Source: Burkholderiaceae bacterium
GTDB taxonomy: Bacteria; Pseudomonadota; Gammaproteobacteria; Burkholderiales; Burkholderiaceae_C
Assembly (NCBI GenBank): GCA_019234815.1
Contig: JAFALA010000034.1
Span: 1-37,712, forward strand
Direction: 5' to 3'
DNA length: 37,712 nt
The notes under the pieces are model-generated. The model had not been told where the DNA came from. It made no database searches and saw only the letters and a list, made by a program, of their open reading frames with translations. Every line of letters begins with the position of its first letter. The stretch's first letter is position 1. The position numbers were made by a program, and so were the translations under genes. This document shows positions 1 through 8,115 of the stretch, one piece after another.

Positions 1-418
1 CGAAGGTCAGCCCAATGGCAGTCGCCGCGACGCCGTCCAGGACGGCGTGTAATGTCGCGTTCTGGCCGATCCTGCCTAGTCCCGAGGCGAGCGCCAGCAC
101 GATCACGAAGGGGCCCGACAACAACCCGAACACGGCGGCAACCGCGCCGGGGGCGCCGCGCAGCTTCTGCCCGACCTGAACTGTGAGATTGACGCCTCCG
201 GAGCCGGGCGCGAGACGGCCCAAGCCGGCGCCAGCGAGGAAATCGGCATCGCCGATCCACTGCCGTCTCTGGACGATCTGACGGTAGAGCCACCCTGCGG
301 TGCCGCCGCCAAAGCTCGTGATGCCCAGCCAGAAAAATGCCCAATACATCGCCGGCAATCCGATCCGCGCAGCTCCCTGAGCATCATCGACGGCTTCATC
401 CATCACATCCACCCTCAT
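1..418 (-). CDS. chrA: Chromate transporter (ChrA family), N-terminal part, cut by window edge
   Basis: Reading the minus strand from about 418 to the window edge gives an open frame with an N-terminal Chromate_transp (CHR) domain. It has a hydrophobic segment ending WLGITSFGGGTAGWLYR, then RRQWIGDADFLAG, LAPGSGGVNLTVQVGQKLRG and a second membrane segment (FGLLSGPFVIVLALA). The SFGGG and APG-type motifs are typical of CHR proteins, which move chromate (or related oxyanions) across the inner membrane. In-frame ATG codons lie at 427, 418 and 403. I chose 418 because a GAGG precedes it closely, but the start is uncertain. The C-terminal half is outside the window. The gene diverges from pepN, and its codon use (CTC, GAT, TCG) matches the foreign first 1.6 kb and not the rest of the window. 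The family call is firm; the actual substrate is inferred. Confidence 0.75.
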   Translation of the reverse strand, partial: MRVDVMDEAVDDAQGAARIGLPAMYWAFFWLGITSFGGGTAGWLYRQIVQRRQWIGDADFLAGAGLGRLAPGSGGVNLTVQVGQKLRGAPGAVAAVFGLLSGPFVIVLALASGLGRIGQNATLHAVLDGVAATAIGLTF

Positions 419-620
419 CCACCTCATGCCTTGCTCGATGCGGCCATCGACGCATTAACGAAACCGTTCGTGTGTCTTCGGGCCGAGCCGGCCGAGCCCG
501 GTAATGGCGATCATGATCCGAAGCGAAGCTTAGTATCGAGTTCAGTAACGGTCAGAGGGATTTTCATGGAGAGGCCAAAACGCTACGCTGGCTGCCTTTT
601 TGAGGTGTTTGCAGGCTGCC
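419..620. promoter_or_regulatory. Divergent intergenic region between chrA and pepN
   Basis: About 200 bases separate the divergent starts of the chromate transporter and pepN, so promoters for both should lie here. I see no convincing -35/-10 pair, dyad or convincing small gene. The best ribosome site for pepN is GAGG at 602-605, which sits rather far (15 bases) from the ATG at 621. Confidence 0.35.
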
Positions 621-3356
621 ATGCCCGATGCTTCGCTCGATATCGCTCCGCTCCAGCCGGTGCGTCTTGCTGATTACCGGCCCCCTGCCTTCCTGATCGA
701 TACGGTCGACCTCGTCTTTGATTTGCGCGACGGCGATACTCGTGTGAGATCGCGGCTCGGCATTCGGCGCAATCCGGAGGCTCCCGATCGCGCGGCGGCG
801 CTGCACCTCGACGGGGAGGAGCTCGAACTCCTCTCGCTCGCGCTAGACGGCACGCCGCTCGGCGCCAATCGCTACCAGATCGCAGCCGAAGGCGGTCTGT
901 CGCTCGCCGGTGTGCCGGATGCCTTTGCCCTCGATGTCGAAACCCGCATTGCACCCGAAACCAATACGCAGCTCTCGGGCCTTTATATGTCGGGCGGCAA
1001 TTTCTGCACTCAGTGTGAGCCCGAAGGCTTTCGCCGGATCACCTATTTCATCGACCGCCCCGATGTTATGGCGCGCTACACGACGACGATCGTCGCCGAC
1101 AAAGCACGTTTCCCGGTGCTGCTGTCGAACGGCAACCCAGTCGAGCGCGGCGAGAGCGGCGACGGCCGGCATTGGGCGAAATGGGTCGATCCACACCCGA
1201 AGCCGTCTTATCTGTTCGCGCTCGTCGCCGGTGATCTGGTTGCGGTCGAGGACCGCTTCACGACGCGTTCCGGCAAAGCGGTAGCGCTTGCAATCTGGGT
1301 GCGCCGCGGCGACGAAGACAAATGCAGCCACGCGATGGCATCGCTCAAAAAGGCAATGCGCTGGGACGAGGAGGTGTTCGGACTCGAATACGATCTCGAT
1401 GTCTTCAATATCGTCGCGGTCAGCGACTTCAACATGGGGGCGATGGAGAACAAGGGCCTCAACATTTTCAATACCCGTTATGTGCTGGCCAAGCCCGAGA
1501 CCGCGACCGATACCGATTTCCAGAACATCGAGACGGTGATTGCGCACGAATATTTTCACAACTGGACCGGCAACCGGGTGACCTGCCGCGACTGGTTCCA
1601 GCTCAGCCTGAAGGAAGGGCTGACCGTGTTCCGCGACCAGGAATTCAGCATGGACATGGCCGGCGACGCAAGCAGCAGAGCCGTCTGCCGCATCCAGGAC
1701 GTGCGCGCGCTTCGCGCCGTGCAGTTCCCTGAAGACTCCGGCGCCATGGCGCATCCGGTGCGCCCCGACCAGTACGCCGAGATCAACAATTTCTACACCT
1801 CCACCGTCTACGAAAAAGGCGCCGAGGTCGTACGCATGTACCAGACCCTGGTCGGCCGCGCCGGCTTCGAGAAAGGCATGGGCCTGTACTTCGAGCGCCA
1901 CGACGGCCAGGCCGTCACCTGCGACGACTTCGCCCAGGCCATCGCCGACGCCAACCCCGGCTCGGCCCTGGCGAGCCGCCTGGACACCTTCAAGCGCTGG
2001 TACGCGCAGGCCGGCACGCCGCGCCTGAAGGCGCGCGGCCTGTACGACGCTGCCGCGCAGACCTACACGCTGAGCTTGAGCCAGCACACGCCTGCCACGC
2101 CGGGCCAGCCCGACAAGCTGCCGCAGGTGATCCCGGTCGCCATGGGCCTGCTGGCGCAGGACGGCCAGGCCATCGCGCTGCAGCTGCAAGGCGAGGCGCA
2201 GGCCGCAGGAACCAGCCGCGTGCTGGTGCTGGACCAGGCCGAACAGCATTTCGTGTTCGTCAACGTCGCCAGCCAGCCCGTGCCTTCGCTGTTGCGCGAT
2301 TTCTCCGCCCCGGTGGTGCTCGACGACGGCCTCGGCGACGCCGAGCTGCTGACGCTGCTGCAGCACGACAGCGACGCCTTCAACCGCTGGGAAGCCGGCC
2401 AGCGCCTGGCGCTGAGCCGCATTCTTGTGGCCGTGCGCGCCAAGCAGCCGCTGGTGCTGGACGCCGCCTTCCTCGATGCCATGCGCGCCGTGCTGCGTCA
2501 CCCCGAGCTCGACGCGGCCTTCAAGGACCTGGCCCTGACCTTCCCTGGCGAGGCCTACATCGCCGAGCAGCTGGACGTGGTCGACCCGCAGGCCATCCAC
2601 GCCGCCGTCGAGGCCGCCGAGCTCCAACTGGCGCAGGCCTTGCAAGCCGACTGGGAGATCGCTTTCGAAGCCCACCAGGTTCAGGGCGGCTATACCCCTG
2701 ACGCCGCCTCGGCCGGCAAGCGCGCCCTGGCCAACCGCGCGCTGGCCATGCTGGTGCTGAGCGCCACCCACGGCGGCGATACCGTGTGGCCGGGCCGCGC
2801 CTACCAGCGCTTCAAGGACGCCGGCAACATGACCGACCGCCTCGGCGCCCTCGCCGCCCTGGTCAACGCGCACGCCGAATTGGCCGATGCGGCGCTGGCC
2901 CGCTTCCACGCGCTGTTCAAGCACGAGGCGCTGGTGATCGACAAATGGTTCGCGCTGCAAGGCCGCACGCCGGAGCGACTGGGCAAGAGCTTCGCGCGCG
3001 TCAAGCAGCTGATGCAGCATCCCGATTTCACGCTGAAGAACCCGAACCGGGCGCGCAGCCTGATCTTCTCGCTGTGCATGTTCAACCCGGCCGCCTTCCA
3101 CCGCGTCGACGCGGCGGGCTATGTGTTCTGGGCCGAGCAGGTGCTGGCGCTGGACGCCATCAACCCGCAGGTAGCCGGCCGATTGGCGCGCGCCATGGAC
3201 CGCTGGAGCGTGCTGGCCGAGCCCTACCGCAGCGCCGCCCGCGAGGCGATCGCCCGCGTGGCCGCCAAGCCGGACCTGTCCGGCGACGTGCGCGAGATCA
3301 TCGAGCGCGCATTGGCCTCGGGCAGCGCCGAGCTGCTGCTGCCGGCCACCGAGTAA
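621..3356 (+). CDS. pepN: Aminopeptidase N (M1 zinc metallopeptidase), apparent mosaic
   Basis: A cytosolic broad-specificity aminopeptidase that trims N-terminal residues from peptides. The 911-residue product is close to the usual PepN length (~870-900). It shows the GAMEN substrate-binding motif at 273-277, the zinc site HEYFH at 309-313 with the third ligand Glu332 (HEXXH-X18-E), and the long helical C-terminal domain of E. coli-type PepN. I start at ATG 621; a TTG at 600 would add seven residues. The odd point is composition. Codons 1 to about 315 use CTC for Leu and GAT/TTT freely, while from about codon 335 Leu is nearly all CTG and Asp nearly all GAC, as in the rest of the window. The switch falls inside the highly conserved zinc motif, which suggests homologous recombination with a foreign pepN or a misassembly. 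The fbp gene follows after 33 bases, probably in one transcript. Confidence 0.93.
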   Translation: MPDASLDIAPLQPVRLADYRPPAFLIDTVDLVFDLRDGDTRVRSRLGIRRNPEAPDRAAALHLDGEELELLSLALDGTPLGANRYQIAAEGGLSLAGVPDAFALDVETRIAPETNTQLSGLYMSGGNFCTQCEPEGFRRITYFIDRPDVMARYTTTIVADKARFPVLLSNGNPVERGESGDGRHWAKWVDPHPKPSYLFALVAGDLVAVEDRFTTRSGKAVALAIWVRRGDEDKCSHAMASLKKAMRWDEEVFGLEYDLDVFNIVAVSDFNMGAMENKGLNIFNTRYVLAKPETATDTDFQNIETVIAHEYFHNWTGNRVTCRDWFQLSLKEGLTVFRDQEFSMDMAGDASSRAVCRIQDVRALRAVQFPEDSGAMAHPVRPDQYAEINNFYTSTVYEKGAEVVRMYQTLVGRAGFEKGMGLYFERHDGQAVTCDDFAQAIADANPGSALASRLDTFKRWYAQAGTPRLKARGLYDAAAQTYTLSLSQHTPATPGQPDKLPQVIPVAMGLLAQDGQAIALQLQGEAQAAGTSRVLVLDQAEQHFVFVNVASQPVPSLLRDFSAPVVLDDGLGDAELLTLLQHDSDAFNRWEAGQRLALSRILVAVRAKQPLVLDAAFLDAMRAVLRHPELDAAFKDLALTFPGEAYIAEQLDVVDPQAIHAAVEAAELQLAQALQADWEIAFEAHQVQGGYTPDAASAGKRALANRALAMLVLSATHGGDTVWPGRAYQRFKDAGNMTDRLGALAALVNAHAELADAALARFHALFKHEALVIDKWFALQGRTPERLGKSFARVKQLMQHPDFTLKNPNRARSLIFSLCMFNPAAFHRVDAAGYVFWAEQVLALDAINPQVAGRLARAMDRWSVLAEPYRSAAREAIARVAAKPDLSGDVREIIERALASGSAELLLPATE

Positions 3357-3389
3357 ACCCACCTTCAGACGACCTTGAAAAGCGCCACC

Positions 3390-4406
3390 ATGTCACGACG
3401 CATCAGCCTGACCCAATACCTGATCGAACAGCAACGCCAGCACGGCCGGCTCCCGCAGGAGCTGCGCCTGCTGATCGAAGTGGTGGCGCGCGCCTGCAAG
3501 CGCATCGCCATCAGCGTCAACAAGGGCGCCCTGGGCGACGTGCTGGGCACCGCCGGCAGCGAGAACGTGCAGGGCGAAGTCCAGAAGAAGCTCGACATCA
3601 TCGCCAACGAGGTGCTGATCGAAGCCAACGAATGGGGCGGCCACCTGGCCGCCATGGCCAGCGAGGAAATGGAAGGCATCTACCTGGTGCCCAACCGCTA
3701 CCCGCAAGGCGAATACCTGTTGATGTTCGACCCGCTCGACGGCTCCAGCAACATCGACGTCAACGTCAGCATCGGCACCATCTTCTCGGTGCTGAAGAAG
3801 CCCGAGAACGGCAAGGGCGTGAGCGAAGAAGACTTCCTGCAGGCCGGCTCGCAGCAGGCCGCCGCCGGCTACTGCGTCTACGGTCCGCAGACCACGCTGG
3901 TGTTGACGACAGGCAACGGCGTGGCCATGTTCACGCTGGACCGCGAGCAAGGCTCCTTCGTGCTGACGCAGGAAGACGTGCAGATCCCAGAAGACACCAA
4001 GGAGTTCGCGATCAACATGTCGAACATGCGCCACTGGGACGCCCCCATCAAGCGCTACGTCGACGAATGCCTGGCCGGCAGCACCGGCGTGCGCGGCAAG
4101 GACTTCAACATGCGCTGGATCGCCTCCATGGTGGCCGACGTGCACCGCATCCTGACCCGCGGCGGCATCTTCATGTACCCCTGGGACCAGCGCGAGCCCC
4201 ACAAGGCCGGCAAGCTGCGCCTGATGTACGAAGCCAACCCCATGGCCCTGCTGGTCGAGCAGGCCGGCGGCGCGGCGACCAATGCGCGCCAGCGCATTCT
4301 CGACCTCCAGCCCGGCCAGTTGCACGAACGCGTCGCGGTGGTGTTGGGTTCGAAGAACGAGGTCGAGCGCGTCACGCGCTATCACAACGAGCTTGGCCGG
4401 GACTGA
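3390..4406 (+). CDS. fbp: Fructose-1,6-bisphosphatase class I
   Basis: Hydrolyses fructose-1,6-bisphosphate to fructose-6-phosphate, the committing step of gluconeogenesis, in the cytosol. The 338-residue product has the usual length for class I FBPase. It carries the metal-binding signature [19 protein letters not shown] near residues 115-130 and the sugar-phosphate-binding region [18 protein letters not shown] followed by [20 protein letters not shown] near the C terminus. I chose ATG 3390; a TTG 15 bases upstream is in frame but has no better ribosome site. It follows pepN by 33 bases on the same strand and ends in a strong intrinsic terminator. Confidence 0.96.
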   Translation: MSRRISLTQYLIEQQRQHGRLPQELRLLIEVVARACKRIAISVNKGALGDVLGTAGSENVQGEVQKKLDIIANEVLIEANEWGGHLAAMASEEMEGIYLVPNRYPQGEYLLMFDPLDGSSNIDVNVSIGTIFSVLKKPENGKGVSEEDFLQAGSQQAAAGYCVYGPQTTLVLTTGNGVAMFTLDREQGSFVLTQEDVQIPEDTKEFAINMSNMRHWDAPIKRYVDECLAGSTGVRGKDFNMRWIASMVADVHRILTRGGIFMYPWDQREPHKAGKLRLMYEANPMALLVEQAGGAATNARQRILDLQPGQLHERVAVVLGSKNEVERVTRYHNELGRD

Positions 4407-4429
4407 ACGGCATTCGAGCTGAAACAAAG

Positions 4430-4453
4430 GGAGCCCTTGCGGCTCCTTTTTTT
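4430..4453 (+). terminator. Rho-independent terminator after fbp
   Basis: A GGAGCC/GGCTCC stem (4430-4435 and 4441-4446) with a five-base loop is followed by seven T residues. It lies 24 bases past the fbp stop and separates fbp from the CBS-domain gene. Confidence 0.85.
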
Positions 4454-4540
4454 CATGCGTTTGCTGTTTGTGCTGAATCAATGCAGCCACGCAGCCGTCT
4501 CCCTACATTGAGTCCATTGCGGACTTGGGGGAGACGCGAC

Positions 4541-4969
4541 ATGTTCAATCTGCTGGTCACCGACGTCATGGCCAACGAGACCGCTCTGTACCTGGCGCCC
4601 GATCTCAGCGTGGCGCAGGCTGCGCGGCAGATGGCGGAAAAGAACACCGGTGCCGCGATGGTGGTGGAGCAAGGCCGCCTGGTCGGCATCTTCACCGAAC
4701 GCGATGCGCTGTTCCGCGTCATCGCCAGGGGCCTGGATGCGCAGCAGACGCCGCTGGCCGCGGTGATGACGCGCGACCCCATGACCGTGGCCCCCGCGCG
4801 CAGCTACGGCCACGCGCTGTTCATGATGCAGGAGCACGGTTTCCGGCACGCGCCGGTGGTCATCGACGGCAAGCCGGTGGGCATCGTATCCTCGCGCAAT
4901 GCGATGGACCCGGAGCTGGAGGAATTCGCCTCCGAAGCCAACCGGCGGCTGCACATGCGCGAAACCTGA
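4541..4969 (+). CDS. CBS domain-containing protein
   Basis: A 142-residue protein made almost wholly of a tandem CBS (Bateman) module: the first CBS motif spans about residues 6-60 (TDVMANETALYLAPDLSVAQA, then GRLVGIFTERDALFRV) and the second about 75-128 (AVMTRDPMTVAP, then GKPVGIVSSRNAMDPE). Such modules bind adenine nucleotides (AMP, ATP, SAM) and usually act as sensors, but no effector domain is attached, so its partner is unknown. ATG 4541 has a good ribosome site (GGGGGAGA) seven bases upstream. It sits alone between the fbp terminator and the convergent FGGY kinase gene, whose stop is only a few bases away; no terminator is visible between them. Confidence 0.88.
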   Translation: MFNLLVTDVMANETALYLAPDLSVAQAARQMAEKNTGAAMVVEQGRLVGIFTERDALFRVIARGLDAQQTPLAAVMTRDPMTVAPARSYGHALFMMQEHGFRHAPVVIDGKPVGIVSSRNAMDPELEEFASEANRRLHMRET

Positions 4970-4975
4970 AAGGCC

Positions 4976-6532
4976 TCAGGTCCCGCCGGTGATGTCGCGC
5001 AAGTCCTCGTACAAAGGCTTGAGCCGCTCGTACATGCGCAGGTAGACGCGCCGATAGAGTTGCTCGTAGGTCTGCACATGGCCCGGACTGGGCTCGAACA
5101 CCCGGCCCACGCGCGTCATCTCGCGCAAGGCGGTGGCGAAGTCCGGGTGCAGGCCGCTGCCCACGGCGCCTATCATCGCCGCCCCCAGGCCGCTGGTCTC
5201 GTACACATGGGGGCGCTCCGAGGGAAGGCCGAACACGTCGGCAGTGATCTGCATGGCCGCATCGCTTTGCGAGCCGCCGCCCGACACCCTCACCTTGGTG
5301 ACCGGCACGCCGCTGCGCTTCTCGATGCGTTCCATGCATTCGCGCAGCGCGTAGGCCAGACCCTCCAGGATGGCCCGGTACAGATGGGCGCGCGTGTGCG
5401 CATCGCCAAAGCCGATCACCGCGCCCCGGGCCTCCGGCCCTGGCATCTTGATGCCCGGATTCCAGAACGGCTGCAGCATCAGCCCGTCCGCGCCCGGCGG
5501 CACGGCCTCGACCAGTTCGTCGAACAGGGCCTCGGGCGACACGCCGCGCTCGGCGGCGAGCAGTTGCTCCTTGAGGCCGAACTGCTGCTTGAACCAGCTC
5601 ACCATCCAGAAGCCGCGCGTGACCTGGCCTTCGGTGTTGTACAGGCCCGGCACAGCCGCCTGGTAGGGCGGGATGAAGGGCACGCCCTCCACGTAGCGCG
5701 GATTGGCGATGTTGACCGTCGCCGCCGTGCCGTACGACAGGCAGGCCACCTCCGGCGAGATGCAGCCGGCGCCCAGCACCTCGCAGGCCTTGTCAGCCGC
5801 ACCGGCCAGGATCGGCAGGCCCACAGGCAGTCCTGTTTGCGCCGACACCTCGGCGCCCACAGCTCCGATCTGCGTGCCAGGCGCCACCAGCTCGGGCAGC
5901 ATGTCGGGCGTGATCGGCAGGCCAGCCCATTTCCAGTCCCATGACGGCGCCCAGCAGCCGCGCTTGTAGTCAAACGGCACGTAGCCGACCTGGCTGCCGA
6001 TCGAATCGACAAAGCGGCCGCCCGTCATGCGGTAATTCAGGTAGCCCGACAGCAGCAGGTACTTGTGCGTGCGCGCCCAGATGTCGGGCTGGTGCCGGGC
6101 AATCCAGTTGGCCTCGGCCTCGCGCTGGAAATAAGCGATGGCGCCGCTCATGCCAATGGCCCCGAGCGCGGCACGCCACCATATAGGCAAGACCGGCCCG
6201 CCGTCGGCGCGGCGCTGGTCCAGCCAGATGATGGCCGGCCGCAGCGGCCGCCCCTGAGCATCGAGGTTCACCACCGTGGCCCGCTGCGTCGTGATCACCA
6301 CCGAGCGGATCGCACTGGGCGGCACCGCGCTGCTGGCCCACAGGCGCTGGCAGGCGGTGCACAAGGCCTGCCAGAAGGCCTGCGGGTCGCATTCGACCCA
6401 ACCGGGCTGCGGCGAGACATAGCTGTCGATCGCGACCTGCGCCTTGTCGACCAGATGGCCGCGGCCGTCGAAGACCAAGGCCCGCACGCTCTGGGTGCCG
6501 TTGTCGATGGCCAGCAAGTAGTCGCCGCTCAT
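4976..6532 (-). CDS. FGGY-family carbohydrate (polyol) kinase
   Basis: ATP-dependent sugar/polyol kinase of the glycerol/xylulose kinase fold, 518 residues. Visible family marks are the N-terminal phosphate-binding loop LLAIDNGTQSVRALVFD (about residues 6-22), WLDQRRADG, the second-domain motif AGAADKACEVLGAG with the likely catalytic Asp, and the ATP-site segment VSGGGSQSDAAMQITADVFG. The substrate cannot be assigned; the closely linked GlpD-like gene suggests a glycerol-type or other short polyol. ATG 6532 overlaps the stop of the upstream dehydrogenase gene (ATGA), which indicates translational coupling. It is the last gene of a three-gene operon. The open frame extends upstream of this ATG, but that part lies over the dehydrogenase gene and is not coding. 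Confidence 0.9.
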   Translation of the reverse strand: MSGDYLLAIDNGTQSVRALVFDGRGHLVDKAQVAIDSYVSPQPGWVECDPQAFWQALCTACQRLWASSAVPPSAIRSVVITTQRATVVNLDAQGRPLRPAIIWLDQRRADGGPVLPIWWRAALGAIGMSGAIAYFQREAEANWIARHQPDIWARTHKYLLLSGYLNYRMTGGRFVDSIGSQVGYVPFDYKRGCWAPSWDWKWAGLPITPDMLPELVAPGTQIGAVGAEVSAQTGLPVGLPILAGAADKACEVLGAGCISPEVACLSYGTAATVNIANPRYVEGVPFIPPYQAAVPGLYNTEGQVTRGFWMVSWFKQQFGLKEQLLAAERGVSPEALFDELVEAVPPGADGLMLQPFWNPGIKMPGPEARGAVIGFGDAHTRAHLYRAILEGLAYALRECMERIEKRSGVPVTKVRVSGGGSQSDAAMQITADVFGLPSERPHVYETSGLGAAMIGAVGSGLHPDFATALREMTRVGRVFEPSPGHVQTYEQLYRRVYLRMYERLKPLYEDLRDITGGT

Positions 6533-8115
6533 GTCATGCTCCCCGGCAAGGCGTAATGTCTGCGAATGATGTCGCGATAACGGCCCAAGGCCAGATCCCA
6601 ATCGTCCTCGCTCCAGCCCAAGTATTGTTGGCACAAGGCCTTCACGCGATCGATAAACCCGGGCAGGCCCAGCCCGCCTTGCGGCAACAGCAGGCCCAAG
6701 CGCACGCGGCGCAGCAGCAGGTCGTCCAGGTGCACCACGTCTTCGGCCCGTAGGGCCTGGCGCAGCTCCAGCCACAGGGTATCGGTGCCCGCCACAGGCT
6801 CCAGATCGCCGGGCTGGGAGTCTTGCAGCACCGCCAGCGCCCGCGCGCCGTAGCGCGCCTTCAGGCGCTGCCGAACGCATGCGTCCAGGCTGGGCGGCAA
6901 CGCGGCCTCGGGCCTGAACACCGCGGCGCCGTCGTCGTGCATGGCCAAGCCCCGCTGGCGCGCCGCCAGAGCCAGGGCGTCCAGCGCCATGCGCCTGAAG
7001 GTCGTGAGCTTGCCGCCCGTCAACGTGATCAGGCCCTGCTCGCTCATGACGACATGGTCGCGCCCCACCGCCGACGGTGCGGCCTGGCCGTCGTCCACCA
7101 CCGGACGTACGCCGGCATAACACGACAAGACATCGGCCACGCACAGGCACGCATCAGGGAACTGGTCGTTCACGGCGGCCAGCAGGTAGTCAACCTCGGC
7201 AGGCGTGATGCTGGCCTCCTGCGACAGATCCGCCTGGTGGTCGAGGTCGGTAGTGCCGATCAAAGTGCAGCCTTCCCAGGGATAGAAGAACACGGGCCGC
7301 CCGTCCTGCGGATGCATCAGGCTGATGGACTGCGCCACCGGCAAGCGCCAGAATGGCACGATCAGGTGGCTGCCGCGCAAGGGGCGCAGCAGCGGCGCGC
7401 GCTGCAAGGGCGCGCGCAGGCCGTCGGCCCAGACCCCCGTGGCGTTGATCACGGCGCTGGCCTTCAGCTCCACAGATTGACCCGTCAAGGCGTCGCGCAC
7501 CTGCAGGCCCACCACCTGCCCCTGCTGCAGCACCGGCGCCTCGGCGCGCACATAGTTGAGCATCAGGCCGCCGTCCTGTCGCGCCTCCTGCAGCACGCGC
7601 ATGACCAGGCGGGCATCGTCGGTCTTGGCGTCCCGGTACAGCAGCGCGCCGATCATGCCCTGGGGCGCCAGGCCGGGCGCCAGCTGGCGTGCCTCGGCCA
7701 GAGACAGCTCGGCACGGCCGTGTTCGCCCGCCATCCAGTCGTACAGGGCCAGGCCGGCTTTCATCGTGTGCCGACCCGGCTTGCGGCCCGGCACCATCGC
7801 GAACATGAAGCTCTGCGCGGTGATCAAGGCCGGCGCCTCCTGCATCAGGCGCTGCCGCTCCCGTACCGACTGCCAGGTGGTGCGCAAGTCTCCTTGCGCC
7901 AGATAGCGCAATCCGCCGTGCACGAGCTTGGACGAGCGGCTGGAACTGCCCCAGGCGAAGTCCTGCTGCTCGATCAACAGGCTATGCCAGCCGCGCCGCG
8001 CCGCCTCGCGCAGCACGCCCGCGCCGCTGATGCCGCCGCCCACCACCAGCAGGTCCAGGGGCTTCTGCTGGATCTGCTGCCACCGCGCGGCACGTTGCGC
8101 CAGCGACGAACTCAA
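6529..8115 (-). CDS. FAD-dependent glycerol-3-phosphate dehydrogenase family protein (GlpD-like)
   Basis: A 528-residue flavoprotein of the aerobic GlpD family, which oxidises sn-glycerol-3-phosphate (or a similar polyol phosphate) to the keto form and passes electrons to quinone at the inner membrane face. The Rossmann FAD motif VVGGGISGAG is at 24-33. It is followed by the family segments SSRSSKLVHGGLRYL, INATGVWAD, GTTDLDH and CYAGVRPV, then SEQGLITLTGGKLTTFR. I start at TTG 8115: it has GGGGAG and GAGG just upstream and overlaps the TGA of the preceding gene (TTGA), and the next in-frame Met would delete the FAD motif. Both junctions in this operon are overlapping, so the three proteins are probably made in step. 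A separate housekeeping glpD may exist elsewhere; the substrate here could differ from glycerol-3-phosphate. Confidence 0.88.
   Translation of the reverse strand: MSSSLAQRAARWQQIQQKPLDLLVVGGGISGAGVLREAARRGWHSLLIEQQDFAWGSSSRSSKLVHGGLRYLAQGDLRTTWQSVRERQRLMQEAPALITAQSFMFAMVPGRKPGRHTMKAGLALYDWMAGEHGRAELSLAEARQLAPGLAPQGMIGALLYRDAKTDDARLVMRVLQEARQDGGLMLNYVRAEAPVLQQGQVVGLQVRDALTGQSVELKASAVINATGVWADGLRAPLQRAPLLRPLRGSHLIVPFWRLPVAQSISLMHPQDGRPVFFYPWEGCTLIGTTDLDHQADLSQEASITPAEVDYLLAAVNDQFPDACLCVADVLSCYAGVRPVVDDGQAAPSAVGRDHVVMSEQGLITLTGGKLTTFRRMALDALALAARQRGLAMHDDGAAVFRPEAALPPSLDACVRQRLKARYGARALAVLQDSQPGDLEPVAGTDTLWLELRQALRAEDVVHLDDLLLRRVRLGLLLPQGGLGLPGFIDRVKALCQQYLGWSEDDWDLALGRYRDIIRRHYALPGSMT

Noticed and set aside
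103..399. 98-codon minus-strand frame in the chromate transporter region
   Set aside because: It is out of frame with the ChrA reading, which shows clear CHR motifs.
1641..1646. GAATTC near the pepN composition switch, as a possible cloning or ligation junction
   Set aside because: The same hexamer occurs at several unrelated places in the window (near 4922, 12647, 16595 and 17489), and the encoded Glu-Phe is conserved in PepN, so the site is not evidence of a join.
843..3362. Very long open frame on the minus strand opposite pepN (839 codons)
   Set aside because: It mirrors pepN, has no recognisable domain and reflects the lack of AT-rich stop codons in high-GC DNA.
4437..4453. fbp terminator as a bidirectional signal for the FGGY kinase operon
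   Set aside because: The kinase gene ends at 4976 and the CBS gene lies between; the T-run is only on the plus side.
6533..7150. Upstream extension of the FGGY kinase frame
   Set aside because: The extension overlaps the dehydrogenase gene in another frame and has no kinase similarity; the ATG at 6532 with an ATGA overlap is the natural start.
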